Of a stretch of DNA of 64,000 nucleotides, positions 22,261 to 33,419 are shown piece after piece. Location of the stretch: NCBI RefSeq assembly GCF_032362555.1, contig NC_083515.1, positions 10,947,001-11,011,000 on the forward strand, read 5' to 3'. The notes beneath the pieces are model-generated. The model was given only the letters and a program-made list of their open reading frames with translations. It made no database searches and had not been told where the DNA came from. The position numbers and the translations under genes are program-made. The stretch's first letter is position 1, and each line of letters begins with the position of its first letter. Source of the DNA: Amyelois transitella (Eukaryota > Arthropoda > Insecta > Lepidoptera > Pyralidae).

Positions 22261-22304
22261 AATGTCGCAGGGGAGATAATTTAAAAACTTATAAAATAAA
22301 AGCA

Positions 22305-22400
22305 ATCTTTGCCGTATGGATTCCGGCACCAATATTTGCCGTGTTGTTCCCAGCACCAAGATAAAAAAGAATAGGACCACTCTATCTCATTACCCATGGA
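22305..22400 (+). mobile_element. SINE-like family A head fragments
   Basis: Two adjacent heads: TTTGCCGTATGGATTCCGGC, then TTGCCGTGTTGTTCCCAGCA. Confidence 0.6.
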
Positions 22401-22729
22401 TGTCGTTGTATATGGATGGATGTATTGGTGCCGGGTACCACACTATTTAATTATTAATTATACTTAGGAAGTACTGAATGACGTAGCGACCGATGTTTTA
22501 TAATTACTTTTTCATTCGACTTCGCCTCTGCAAACGGGAAATGCAATACAAAACTCATTAGCAATTGCAATATTGTTGCAAATATCGTAATGTACTTTTA
22601 ATGCAATTGCGAAGTTGGCCGGCACAGAGCATGGCCACAGAGCACGGACGTCTGTGACGGGCGTAATGTGCTCAATTCATGGAAAGTTTGTTTGGTAAAT
22701 TGATGTTGTTTAATTTCAAACATCATAAT

Positions 22730-22825
22730 AACATCTCACTTAAAAGCCCATTTCATATGGGAATAAAAATTTACAATAAACTACCAAATTCTTTAAAAAA
22801 TGGAAAATTAATTAACTCACTTTAA
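22730..22825 (+). pseudogene. Non-LTR reverse transcriptase, C-terminal remnant
   Basis: One frame gives a peptide containing GIKIYNKLPNSLKN ending at TAA. This is the hydrophobic/LP motif near the C-terminus of Jockey/CR1-like enzymes, comparable to GAKMFNDLPKDLKN in the element at 41171. No further coding remains upstream. Confidence 0.5.
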
Positions 22826-23163
22826 TAAAAAAAATATAGTCTATGCTTTTTCAAAACAATTTTTTATTCTATAGATGAGTACCTTAATTTAAATATGTAA
22901 TAGAATTATAATATTTTTAAATTGTAAACTTGAATAATTATTTATTTTTTCTTTAAATATTTACAAAAATAATAAATAAGCACCTATTAATAGATAAATA
23001 TAAATTGTGCAAAACTAAGTTTAAACATTTCTAATTTGATTTAAAATTATAATGTGTATGGTACTTTTATGTATAAGTTAGTATGTCTACTAATACCAAC
23101 ATAAATGTTTGCAACATTTAGGAATACATACCTTTCAAAAGACCCAGCAATTACATTCTGTTA

Positions 23164-23224
23164 CGATTACATGTATTAAAGATTTCACGGATCCAATCCG
23201 TGAAATCTTTAATACATGTAATCG
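23164..23224. repeat. Perfect 29-base inverted repeat, 3-base loop
   Basis: Arms 23164-23192 and 23196-23224 are exact reverse complements around CCA. No TA or other target duplication was found outside. Confidence 0.95.
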
Positions 23225-23375
23225 TGGTTTAGCATACGCGCCGTGACTGGCTGATGGCGTATGACGTAAGTGCCTTCACATAGAATCATCGCTGCTATTG
23301 GTTAAGCGGGTCGTATGCTCGCTGTGATTGGCTGATGGCGTATGACGTCAATAGTCGCCACAAATATATTGTTTG
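23225..23375. promoter_or_regulatory. Promoter-like block with CCAAT and CRE motifs
   Basis: GCTGATGGCGTATGACGT occurs twice (near 23248 and 23330), each after GACTGGCTG or GATTGGCTG, and the second completes the CRE palindrome TGACGTCA. A third reversed CCAAT (CTATTGGTT) lies between. Motif clustering is seen. Promoter activity and target gene are inferred. Confidence 0.35.
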
Positions 23376-23607
23376 ACGTGTAAAATACCATTTACGACCA
23401 CAAGATGGAGAGTTAACACCTAGGGAATGTTGTAAAATAAAACATATAAAACCCATTAGATTGATATCCGCTGTATGCTATAAACATCAAGTAATGTTGG
23501 GTGATAAGGGTAATAAGAATGTCAAATGATTTATTCATAATGGCTTCTTAAGGTAAAAGACTGGATTTACATGAGGTGATTGAAACTTTCTTCTCTACAG
23601 AGAATCA

Positions 23608-23857
23608 TACATACATATAATCACAACTATACCCTTTGTGGGGTAGACAGAGTTTTGAAAAGACTAATAGGCCACGTTCAGCTACTTGGCTTAATGATAG
23701 AAATGAGATTCATATAGTGACAGATTGCTAGCTCATCGCCTAAAAGAAGAAGCATATTTAGTTGTTGTTATCCCTTAGTCGCCTTTTACTACGTCTATGG
23801 GACGAGATGGAGTGGCCCCATTCTTCTTTTTTTATTGGTGCCAGCAACCACACGGAA
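23608..23857 (-). mobile_element. SINE-like family A copy
   Basis: ATACATACATATAATCACAA to GCCAGCAACCACACGGAAT. Confidence 0.8.
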
Positions 23858-24282
23858 TAATAGGAAAAAGAATATAATATTAAAAGTAAAAAGAGTAAAA
23901 AAATGGTAACCCGCTTTTTGTGCGAAAACTTTTTAAAACCATAAACGACATTTTCATTCTATCCAAATGAAAAATGACACCGAAATTAAAATTGCAAGAT
24001 GTTTCATGACGCCCTCTCAGCAAGATGGGGGTAAAATTCTAAACTCAATTATATTAATTAACTTTTTCCAACATTTTAAGCGAATTACGTCGTCTGCGGT
24101 GTGTTTTTCTTTATTTATTCATTCAATAACATCGTAATTATGGAAGATAGAACTGAAGTGTTCCTCATTATTTATCAGCTGTTGCCCGCAGATACGTCCA
24201 CCGTGAAACGAAATCGATCACAATATAGATATAGCTAGCCTACAATTTCTTAATCATATACCTACTTATATAATCTATAATC

Positions 24283-24510
24283 ATGTGCCGTTTGGCACCA
24301 ATATAAAAAATAAAAGGGTCACTCCATGATGTCGGATGTCGTAAGAGGCGACTATGGGATAGGCTTATAAACTTGGGATTCTTATTTTAGGCGATGGGCT
24401 AACAACCTGTCGCTATTTGAATCTCAATTCTATCATAAAGCCAAACAGCTGTCTCTGCTCTGTCTTGCCCGCAAGGGATATAGACGTGACTATATGTATG
24501 TATGTATGCA
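24283..24510 (+). mobile_element. SINE-like family A copy
   Basis: GTGCCGTTTGGCACCAATAT to (TATG)3. Lacks the GAACGTGGCC block. Confidence 0.8.
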
Positions 24511-24690
24511 TATGCTGCAGTGCAGTTTCTTACCACTTTTCCTACACTAACGCTTTGGAAGCGGCAGTAAACTTAGTTTTTAGTTATTTATTTGACGACA
24601 ACCAATGTTGTGAAACCATATGTTTTGACAATTATTAAGCGAAATGAATTAACCCGAAATAATGAATAAAAAAAATTAGAATTTTGAACT
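24511..24690 (+). repeat. Dispersed repeat family C
   Basis: ATGCTGCAGTGCAGTTTCTT to AATGAATAAAAAAAATTAGA. Abuts a family A tail. Confidence 0.65.
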
Positions 24691-24941
24691 ACATATTCGC
24701 AATCAACCAATCAACCGTCAAATACCTAATTTAACGTAACTGTTGATTGAATTCACTTAAAGTTTTCACATCCGAAACTAATCTGAAGTTATGTTAATGG
24801 CTCCCCCGGCTTGGCATAGTGCCCGAGTGAAGCCAAGAACGGCATGCGAATTGAAGACGAGGCCATTATTATGTCATTACCTGTTATCACCTCACAGCTG
24901 TGAATATTTCCAGCTATTCTTTTATTGGCTATTGGCCATAC

Positions 24942-25179
24942 GTGTGGCTACCGGCACCAATACAAAAAAGAATAGGACCACTCTTTCCCATGGATGTCGT
25001 AAAAGGCGACTAAGGGATAGGTTTACAAACTTGGGATTCTTTTTTTGGGCTTGCGACCTGCCACTATTTGAATCTCAATTCTATCGTTAAGCCAAATAGC
25101 AGAACGTGGCCATTCAGTCTTTTCAAGACTGTTGGCTCTGTCTACCCCGCAAGGGATATAGACGTGACGATATGTATGT
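24942..25179 (+). mobile_element. SINE-like family A copy
   Basis: GTGTGGCTACCGGCACCAAT to TATGTATG. Confidence 0.85.
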
Positions 25180-25194
25180 ATTCTTTTATTGTAA

Positions 25195-25395
25195 ACTAGC
25201 TTTGACCCGCGCGAATTTACCGCCACCTTCAAAAGAACACAGGGTGTTTTGGCGAATTCCACGGAAACTGTAGTTTTTATCAGAATGAAAAGTAGCCTAT
25301 GTTTTTCTGCAGACTCAAAATTATACATATGTAAAATTTTAAGAAGATTGGTAGATAACGAGTAAAAAGACAAACTAACAAACTTACTTGCGCAT
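25195..25395 (-). mobile_element. Helitron-like element, minisatellite progenitor type
   Basis: Begins CTAGCTTTGACCCGCGCGAA and contains GCGAATTTACCGCCACCTTC in single copy. This segment corresponds to the monomer amplified at 33437-34400. The outer end is not clear. Confidence 0.5.
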
Positions 25396-25424
25396 TAATA
25401 AAATTTGTTGGCATTTGACGTTAT

Positions 25425-25590
25425 TACACACATACATAAAATCACGCCTCTTTCCCGGAGGGGTAGGCAGAGACTACCTCTTTCCACTTGCCACGATCTC
25501 TGCATACTTCCTTTGCTTCATCCACATTCATAACTCTCTTCATGCAAGCTCGGCGGTTTCGGGTACTCTTGACCTGACCCTGACCCTTTG
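25425..25590 (-). mobile_element. RTE-type element, 3' tail
   Basis: CATACATAAAATCACGCCTC to CGGGTACTCTTGACCTGACC. Confidence 0.88.
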
Positions 25591-25605
25591 ACGTTAATCA
25601 GCCTA

Positions 25606-25760
25606 TTAATAGTCTTTTAGGCGATGGGCTAGCACCCTTGTCACTATTTGAATCTTAATTCCATCATCCTATACATCTGGACGTAGACTTTCAGTTGTTT
25701 CGAGACTGTTGGCTCTGTCTAGCCAGTAAGACCCGTGATCGTGTGTATGTCTGTTTGTTC
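25606..25760 (+). mobile_element. SINE-like family A copy, 5' truncated
   Basis: Diverged copy from AGTCTTTTAGGCGATGGGCT to GTGTATGTCTG. Confidence 0.7.
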
Positions 25761-25979
25761 ATGCCCACGGAAAGTTCAGGAAAAGTTTTCATAATCTTCG
25801 CGTAGTTATATGACATACCCAATACTCTTGGATCGTGGTCATTCATGAAATCCCGGGTTCCTCCCTATAAAGGACGCGACTAGACAAATGCAAGAAGAAA
25901 TATGTTCACAATGATTTAAATAGACGATGATGAAAGCATATAACAATCATTTACAAACAGCTTGTGTCAACAAACCTAC

Positions 25980-25985
25980 TTTATT
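25980..25985 (-). terminator. Poly(A) signal of the 26017-27339 gene
   Basis: AATAAA on the minus strand, 32 bases past the stop codon. Confidence 0.55.
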
Positions 25986-26016
25986 AATTAACATTGGGCC
26001 ATCTTTAAAAAAAAAA

Positions 26017-27339
26017 TCACTTCAAACCTTTTTCCTCGTTCTCATCAGAGTCTGATGATTCTGTAGTATCACCACCACCTTTATTAAGACTTAACAAACT
26101 ACCTAAAGCTGATCTTCTGTATCTTCTTTTCTGCTTGATATCTCTAGCAATTCTATCGCATATAAAATCATCTCTTAATTCCATTGGCAGATCTCTTACA
26201 ATTACATCCTTCAGAAGATCATTTTTAACTTTTGCATTAACGTAGCTATATGTGGCTTTAGCATCTTGGCCTTTATAGTCAGATTTCTTAAAAGCGCATG
26301 TACATTTTTTTATTATATCATTATATGTTGCAATTGTGTAGGATGTATTCCAAAGCCACGATATCAAACTCAGCAGAAATATGAATCCTACCAGAATTGC
26401 AAATATTACTCCTATATTATTTAAAATGGCAATGATAGCATTTTTGCAACATTTACTGTAATCACTCCCACCGGTCAATTTACACAATTTTCCGTTCAAC
26501 ATGTCGCGGAGTAGATACAAATTTTGCGATATTGTCGAACAATTCGACCTCAGCTCTATGGAATCCTCTTGAACTTTATTTGGTGGCTGTATAACTACGC
26601 CCATTCTGGAACTTATAGCGTACAAATCAGCCAGAGTTATAGGATGATCGTAATCACGACACGTATTTGTATTAGTAAGTAAAACTGAATCGGGCAAGTC
26701 TTTGGTAACATCACTAACACATGTCGTAATTTCTGTGCATTTGTGCGTATCATCATTGAAGAATGGTTTAGCTCCAAGATACTTCAGATCACAATCAGCA
26801 GAGTCGCAGTTTGCAAGGGAGTTCTCATCTATGTTATCACAAGTGACTGGCTTTTTATCATCAATATAACTAATAATCAAATCGTGTGTTTCCTTTGTTC
26901 TAGTATCTATAGGTATTTGTACAGTTTCTCTCTTGTATTTCTTATGTATATCACATTGATGGATTAAATAGATATCACAATAGCCGTACAGGTCATGTTG
27001 GTAGATTGCAGGGAGTACAAAAACAAAAGATTCCCTGTCCTTTTGTCTAACGTAACCTTTGAAACTGCCATAAATGTTCATGATGGTACAATCTGAATCT
27101 TTTGGACTTTTTATGCAGCACTGATTCGGCCAAGTGACGACTTTGCAAGACCTTGTAGGATGGCGGTTTTCAATGTCCAAGTAGAACTGTATGGCGACCG
27201 AGTCTTTCTGTAAAGGCATGATTCCTTTGTCAACAACACTTATGGAAGTAATAACGACTTTTACAGTGAAAGTGATTAAATATAGGAATCTAATACAGAG
27301 GCACATGTTATAACCTGCATTGTATTTGCTAAGTGACAT
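26017..27339 (-). CDS. Intronless gene, probable type I membrane protein, unknown family
   Basis: An uninterrupted 440-codon frame. An N-terminal hydrophobic segment (about residues 14-36) can act as a signal, and a start at the second Met (codon 12, MCLCIRFLYLITF) would make it more typical. Residues about 40-300 form a Cys-rich ectodomain with paired Cys (QCC, KCCK), DYDHPITLADLY and one N-glycosylation site (NCST). A strong membrane segment follows at about 301-330 (VIFAILVGFIFLLSLISWLW). The tail of about 110 residues is basic, contains KQKRRYRRS (a furin-like site, though predicted on the cytoplasmic side), and ends in a Ser/Glu/Asp run. The long open frame, codon coherence and nearby AATAAA support a real gene. 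I do not recognise the family. A lineage-specific membrane receptor, a retrogene or a captured viral envelope-like gene are all possible, and none is shown. Confidence 0.85.
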   Translation of the reverse strand: MSLSKYNAGYNMCLCIRFLYLITFTVKVVITSISVVDKGIMPLQKDSVAIQFYLDIENRHPTRSCKVVTWPNQCCIKSPKDSDCTIMNIYGSFKGYVRQKDRESFVFVLPAIYQHDLYGYCDIYLIHQCDIHKKYKRETVQIPIDTRTKETHDLIISYIDDKKPVTCDNIDENSLANCDSADCDLKYLGAKPFFNDDTHKCTEITTCVSDVTKDLPDSVLLTNTNTCRDYDHPITLADLYAISSRMGVVIQPPNKVQEDSIELRSNCSTISQNLYLLRDMLNGKLCKLTGGSDYSKCCKNAIIAILNNIGVIFAILVGFIFLLSLISWLWNTSYTIATYNDIIKKCTCAFKKSDYKGQDAKATYSYVNAKVKNDLLKDVIVRDLPMELRDDFICDRIARDIKQKRRYRRSALGSLLSLNKGGGDTTESSDSDENEEKGLK

Positions 27340-27417
27340 TGACTTGAGAATACGTTTTTCTTTTTTGGAAAGTCAAAAGTCGAGTTTCTTGAATTAAACT
27401 CCTTACTATTTTGTTTA

Positions 27418-27673
27418 GATACATACATACAGTCATGTCTATATCCCTTGCGGGGTAGACAGAGCCGACAGTCTTGAAAAGACTGATAGGCCACGTTCTG
27501 CTATTGGGCTTAATGATAGAATTGAGATTCTAATAGTGACAGGTTGCTAGCCCATCGCCTAAAAGAAGAACCCCCAAGTTTGTAAGCCTATCCCTTAGTC
27601 GCCTTTTACGACATCCATGGGGAAGAGATGGAGGGATCCTATTCTTTTTTGTATTGGTGCCGGGAACCACACA
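27418..27673 (-). mobile_element. SINE-like family A copy, full length
   Basis: Lies 80 bases upstream of the intronless gene's start codon, so it may contribute to its promoter or 5' UTR. Confidence 0.88.
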
Positions 27674-27861
27674 ATTTTGTTTACAGTTTTAAAATGTTAT
27701 CCTCCGACTGCAAGTAGTAAAAGAGGTAGCGACTGGTTCGACATTTAGGTTCCTTTTTCCCGAATAATGACTGATTTATCCCCATATAACCTGCCAAATA
27801 AATTTCTAGCACGAACGAATATTAACCAGATTCCCACTTACTCGTTTCGTCGTGTCGTGTG

Positions 27862-28118
27862 TAGTGTGGTTCCCGGTACCAATAAAAAAGAAAAGAACCA
27901 CTCCATCTCTTTCACAAGGATGTCGTTAAAGGCGACTAAGGGATAGGCTTACAAACTTGAGATTCTTTTTTTAGGTGATGGGTTTAGCAACCTGTCACTA
28001 TTTAAATCTTAATTCTATAAAAAAAGCCAAACAGCTGACCGTGGCAAGTCAGTTTTTTTCAAGACTACTGGGTCTGTCTACCCCGCAAGGGATATAGACG
28101 TGACTATATGTATGTATG
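27862..28118 (+). mobile_element. SINE-like family A copy
   Basis: GTGTGGTTCCCGGTACCAAT to TATGTATG. Inverted relative to the copy at 27418. Confidence 0.85.
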
Positions 28119-28394
28119 GTCCCACTTTGATTAATTTCTTCACAGTTATTCATAGGCGGTTTACTAATAAATAACCCAGAAAAATTATAAAATTATTATT
28201 TTAAAGTTCTGAAGCCATATCTCTTAGCATAAAACCTCACAATAATTACGAGTACGAGTATCTTAATAATAAAAATACAAAGAAACTACGGCCTCATCGC
28301 AGTGTTATCTCATAAGTACCTAGATTGATTTTTGTCTCAGACTAAAAAAAATTGTATGTGGCATCCTAGCGTACTAAAATTTACACTGAAGCTG

Positions 28395-28515
28395 TTGCTA
28401 ATCAGATTGCAAACATGGCGGTACAAGAAACCTCGTTCCCGCCAATTTCCCATGTTATCGGCAGAAACGCGGGAAATTCACTTTGCGCGCCGCTCCGGCC
28501 GCCACCGTAGCTAAA
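28395..28515. promoter_or_regulatory. CpG-rich block with three E2F-like sites
   Basis: TTCCCGCC (28436), GCGGGAAA (28469) and TTTGCGCGCC (28482) fall within 60 bases of CpG-rich DNA in an AT-rich setting, next to ATGGCGG. It could be a promoter of the minus-strand gene 1.1 kb away or of an unseen transcript. Motifs are seen and function is inferred. Confidence 0.35.
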
Positions 28516-28955
28516 TCTCATTTGCGAAAGATTCTCTTGTTCAAATTTATGTATCCAATATTACAAAATAATATATTTAAGATATTAGCTAATAGTTTTA
28601 CGTTCTGTCGCGCCCTCATTTATTACTTTTTTGAGATTCAGTGCTACTGAATAGAATTCCTTTTTCCGCTTTCACAAAAAAGATTGAATTGCACTCAAGC
28701 AAAGATTAATTTGAGAGGAAGGTTTCTAATAAATTGAAAAAGTTGAGCTGGATGCAAACCGAGTTTATCGTTCACAAACAGAAATAAACAATTCAAAGAA
28801 TTTTGACAAATTATTTAATTTTTTTTTCCTATTTCTACGGTTGTGGTGTCGTGGTTAATATCGCTATGGTTAAGTTATTGAAAAACTATTTAAAAGTGAC
28901 TGATCCTTTATTAAAATTATATTTTTACAAACTATCACATTAAGTGGTACTGTTC

Positions 28956-31914
28956 TCATAATTCATCCTTTGAGTTGAAGAAACCGTGGTCTTCTTTGAT
29001 AAAATCAGAGGCTCTCTCGGCGATCATCATAACCGGAGCATTGATATTCACACTGGGCAATGTTGGCATCACACTAGCGTCTACAACTCTCAGACCTTCA
29101 ATACCGAATACTCGAAGTCTGCTATCAACAACTGCTGTAGGATCATCTCTCTTTCCCATTTTAGCAGTACCAGCTGGATGATACACGTTGTAAGTCATCG
29201 TTCTCATCATACATATCCAGTAATCGTCACTGGAAAATTTGAATTCGTCACAATCATCATAATTAATCCGTTTTAATTCAGCATTTATCGCTTGGAAAGT
29301 TGGAGTTACGACGATTTCTGTGACCCTTTTCAAAGCTTTGAGGTATGTATCTACGTCACGTGTATCAGAAAAATACTTAGAGTAAATCTTCGGAAAGTCA
29401 CGAGGGTTCCTGCTCCGTAACAGAATTTTACCAGTTGAATACGGCCTGCACAACGACACGAAAAATATGATTAACTCTTTTTGGTTGAACTCATCTATTT
29501 GCTTGCAAATAACATCTTGATAATTCATGATTTCTGAACACGTTTCATAGAGATATGAGGTATTAGGGACGAAATAATTATGATCAATTTGGACATCAGG
29601 CATCTTTTTAGACGGATCTGCTGCTAAGAAAGTATTTACATTAGGTTGATTGTAATTGAAAGAATGTGGACCAGTTTTGTCCATTAAATATTCCACAACA
29701 GCTTTGGACCAGTATTCATCTGATTTGGGACCAGCACCTGTATTAATGGTGACTGCAAATGGTATTCTGACATGGTCTAATAGATTTTCTCCAACTCTTA
29801 AATTAGATAATACTTCAATACCTAATTCTTCTAAATGTTCTTTCGGGCCAATACCAGACAACATAAGCAAAGCAGGAGTATTAACTGTTCCTCCACTTAC
29901 AATTACCTCCTTTGTAGCAATAAATGTTGCTTCTTTGCCATTACTCAAAGTAACTTGAACTCCTTTTGCCTTCTTGTCTTCAATAACAACTTTGTTTGCA
30001 AAAGTATTTTTCAATACATACAAATTCGCGCGACCACTGATAGGGTTTAAAAATGCAGTAGCAGTACTGACCCTATGACCTTTGTGGTGTCCACCTCTGA
30101 CCTTACCGACTCCCATGAGACTCAAGCCATTGAAATTGTCTATAAAGTTAATACCCATATCCGTATAGCCCTGAACTAGTATGTCAACGATTTCCGTATT
30201 AGTATAGTTCAGTTGCTCAACGATAAACTCTCCATCAGTGCCATAAAACTGAAGTAATTCTGGATTGTTAAGGATAAAAGGATCCAGAATTTTTTCACTT
30301 TTTTTCAGATATTTCTTAACTGAATCCCAATCCCAACCATCATCTTCTTCTAAATGCCACGGTTCATAATCGCCTGGAACTCCAGTCATGTGTAGCATAC
30401 CATTAATGGAACCAGTCCCTCCTATCATTCGTCCTCGAGGCCAGAATGATCTACCATTGCGACAGCCCCTGTTCGTATTCTCATCCAGTTCTGTATAATA
30501 TTGCCACACTTGATCAGAATGGTGGGTTGCGCCAGAGAAGTTAGGTATCTGTAATTTATAGAGAATCAAATTTGTTATAAATTATATATACCCGTGTGGT
30601 TCCCAGCACCAATAGAACAAAGAATAGGATCACTCCATCTCTTTCCCCGTGGATGTCGTAAAAGGCGACTAAGGGATAGACTTATAAACTTGTTTATCGT
30701 ACATCAATCAAAAACTTACAATAGCCTCAATGGGCGGGTCATCTCCAGCTTCGATGAGAAGTACCTTCCAATCCTGAACCTGGGTCAGCCTGTTGGCGAC
30801 GATAGACCCAGCAGTGCCTGACCCCACCACGATGAAGTCGAAACTGTCTCCATCTGAAATAGATTGGTAACTTACATTGTTTGGCTCACGGCAGGTGAAG
30901 ATATTATTTAGTAATTACATAGTCGAGACTTTAAGGTTGTGTAGAAATAAACTTACTGCACATGCCTTAGCTCTTAATACTCGTAGTAGCATATTTGCCG
31001 AGAGATGAAATAAATTATTTTAATGGCATTTACAAGATGTTTATTTCTCCAAGTTTAATGGCCGACGCGACGGTTAAAAATCTTAACGAAATCAGAGAAA
31101 GGATAAAGTCCATGAATAAAGATAAAGCAAAATTAACAGGGATTGTGGTAAGTGGAAAGATGTAGTCTCTGCCTACACCATCGTGGAAGAAGTATGAAGT
31201 AGAAACATAGACATTGACGGCCTCTGTGGCGCAGCGGTAGTACGCTTGTCTGTGACACCGGAGGTCCCGGGTTCGAATCCTGGCCAGGACATGATGAGAA
31301 AATAACTTTTTCTGATTGGCCTGCGTCTTGGATGTTTATCTATATAAGTATTTATTATAAAATATAGTACATATCGTTGAATTAGTATCTCGTAACACAA
31401 GTCTCGAACTTACTTCGAGGCTAACTCAATTTGTGTAATTTGTTCCGTATAATATATATATATTTATTTATTATTATATACATACAACCATATGGTCACG
31501 TCTATATCCCTTGCGGGGTAGACAGAGCCAACAGTCTTGAAAGACTAAATGGCCACGTTCAGCTATTTGGCTTAATGATAGAATTGAGATTCAACTAATG
31601 ACAGGTTGCTGGCCCATCGCCTAAAAAAGAATCCCAAGTTTGTAAGCCTATCCCTTAGTCGCCTTTTACGACATCCATGGGAAACAGATGGAGTGGTCTT
31701 ATTCTTTTTTGTATTGGTGCCGGGAACCACACGGCATTATTATATTTATAGAAGAATGCATTCATCATTCACCTTTAACCCTGTGGAGACTATCAGCTGG
31801 CCAGTTCTCAGTCACCAGGCACTGGGCTGCAAAGATTTGTTGCAGGGCATTAGCAAAGGTCACCCCGGCCACTCCGCCGCTGAACCCCGGACAGGGAAGG
31901 TCGAAGCAGGTCAT
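28956..31914 (-). CDS. GMC oxidoreductase (glucose dehydrogenase-like) ending in KDEL
   Basis: Three exons, 31914-31773, 30853-30720 and 30548-28956, join to 1869 nt (622 aa, the normal family length). Donors are GTGAAT and GTAAGT, and acceptors are CAG. The flavoprotein oxidises alcohols or sugars with FAD. The N-terminal exon is hydrophobic and Cys-containing, as in insect secreted GMC enzymes, then WPADSL leads into the FAD-binding GSGTAG (about residues 58-63). Signature 1 is [15 protein letters not shown] and signature 2 is [16 protein letters not shown]. The catalytic His is in [12 protein letters not shown] (about 549), with the partner Asn in the [12 protein letters not shown] block. 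The last four residues are KDEL, an ER-retention signal, so an ER-lumen location is inferred. The start was chosen at the first Met of the exon. An upstream coding exon is possible because the exon begins with an acceptor. Intron 2 (30549-30719) holds a family A fragment. Confidence 0.93.
30590..30690 (+). mobile_element. SINE-like family A fragment in GMC intron 2
   Basis: 5' half only, GTGTGGTTCCCAGCACCAAT to AGGGATAGACTTATAAAC, antisense to the gene. Confidence 0.8.
31130..31200 (+). mobile_element. RTE-type tail remnant in GMC intron 1
   Basis: CAGGGATTGTGGTAAGTGGA to TGGAAGAAGTATGAAG. Confidence 0.5.
31218..31470 (+). mobile_element. tRNA-derived SINE (family B) in GMC intron 1
   Basis: A box TGGCGCAGCGG, B box GGTTCGAATCC, TATTTATT end. 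About 95% alike by eye to the copy at 20007. Confidence 0.88.
31477..31736 (-). mobile_element. SINE-like family A copy, full length
   Basis: Its head lies just downstream of the GMC exon 1 donor (31772-31767), so intron 1 is largely made of repeats. Confidence 0.9.
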
Positions 31915-32294
31915 GATTACTGTAAAATGTTCCAAACTTTAGATTGTGTTTTGTTCATTCAGTCTAGTGTTCTTGAAATGAATGATAGAAAATTCTAAAA
32001 GTACATATATTAAAGATGAGCTTTGTAGGAAAGCCTTTTTCAGCACGGAGGATTAATGATAAACATGTGTGGCCCGAGCTTGACATAATGGCCTCTTTAA
32101 TGCTTGTGCATTTTTGACATGGTCTTGACATAATTTGTTCAGTATGTACATATTTTATTTTATCTTTATTTTTATTTTATTTGACGAAATTTCGTATTGA
32201 CATAATAGGTTCTACATTCATTCATGTTTTTTAATGTAGACAATGTGCATTCGTCCACGATTTAGATTTAAGAGATCTATATTTGTAAATTGAC

Positions 32295-32445
32295 GTCCGA
32301 TGAAAATGCTGCAGTGAAGTTTGTTCTGCCGCTTCTTCTACACATGCGCTTTGGAAGCGGTAGTAGTTATAATTAGATTTAAGTGATGTTACGTCAATAA
32401 GTGATACCTTGTATCCAATTTTGAAAATAAATCTATTCTAGTGGC
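32295..32445 (+). repeat. Dispersed repeat family C
   Basis: GAAAATGCTGCAGTGAAGTT to TTTTGAAAATAAATCTATTC, the subfamily with CACATGCGCTTTGGAAGCGG. Confidence 0.65.
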
Positions 32446-32846
32446 GACAGGGAGAGGTCTATGTACCGAACTTCTGTCTTTTGTTAAATATGTCATTGAC
32501 ACATAAATAAAATCACGTCTCTTTCACAGCGGGGAAGGCAGACTGCATGTTTCCACTTACCAAGATCTTACTGATAAGTATGCCGCGTTCAGCTGTTTGG
32601 CTTAATATTTGAATCGAGATTCAAATAATGACAGGTTGATAGCACGTTGCCTAAAGAAAGAAAGGATACCAAGTTTAGAAGCCTATCCCTTAGTCGCTTT
32701 TTATGACATCCATGGGAAAGTGATGGAGTGGAATATTTCAGCGCTCATAAATGCCGTGAAAATAAATTATTTTTCCTAACACCAATTTGTCTTGGGAACC
32801 GTCGAAAGACGCTTCCAATGATAATAATATCTCCCTGAGTTTTATT

Positions 32847-33082
32847 GAGTGGTTCCCGGCACCAATAAAAAAAAGAATAGGACCACTCCGTCTCATTTCC
32901 ATGGATGTCGTAAAAGGCTACTAAGGGATATGCTTTAGGCGATGTGGTAGCAACCTGTCACTATTTGAATACCAACTCTATATTTGAGCGGAAAAGCTGA
33001 ACGTGGGCTATCAGTCTTTTCAAGACTGTGTTGGCTTTGTCTACCCCGCAAGGGATTTAGACGTGATTATAAGTATGCACGT
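32847..33082 (+). mobile_element. SINE-like family A copy
   Basis: GAGTGGTTCCCGGCACCAAT to GACGTGATTATAAGTATG. Internal deletion around CTTGGGATTC. Confidence 0.8.
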
Positions 33083-33267
33083 GTTACCCTTTTGCGCAAT
33101 TTATATAAGGGACAAATAAAGTTTCCCGACCTTTACATGTGACATTAAGAAAAGCGAATCCTTTTTGATTAGATTTCTACAACTGAGTTATGGTGAAAAG
33201 CTGATCTTAGAGTAAATATATTCATAAAGTGTGTAAAATATATTCATACTAGATTTTATACGCAGCT

Positions 33268-33415
33268 TCTAGAAAATGCTGCAGTGTAGTTTGTTCCGCC
33301 GCTTCTTATACACATGCGCTTTAGAAGCGGCATTAGATACAATTTGATTTAAGTGACGTGACGTCAACAAGTGATATCTGGTGTCCAATTTTGAAAATAA
33401 ATCTATTCATTTCTA
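33268..33415 (+). repeat. Dispersed repeat family C
   Basis: Same subfamily as 32295-32445. Directly precedes the minisatellite. Confidence 0.65.
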
Positions 33416-33419
33416 TTCT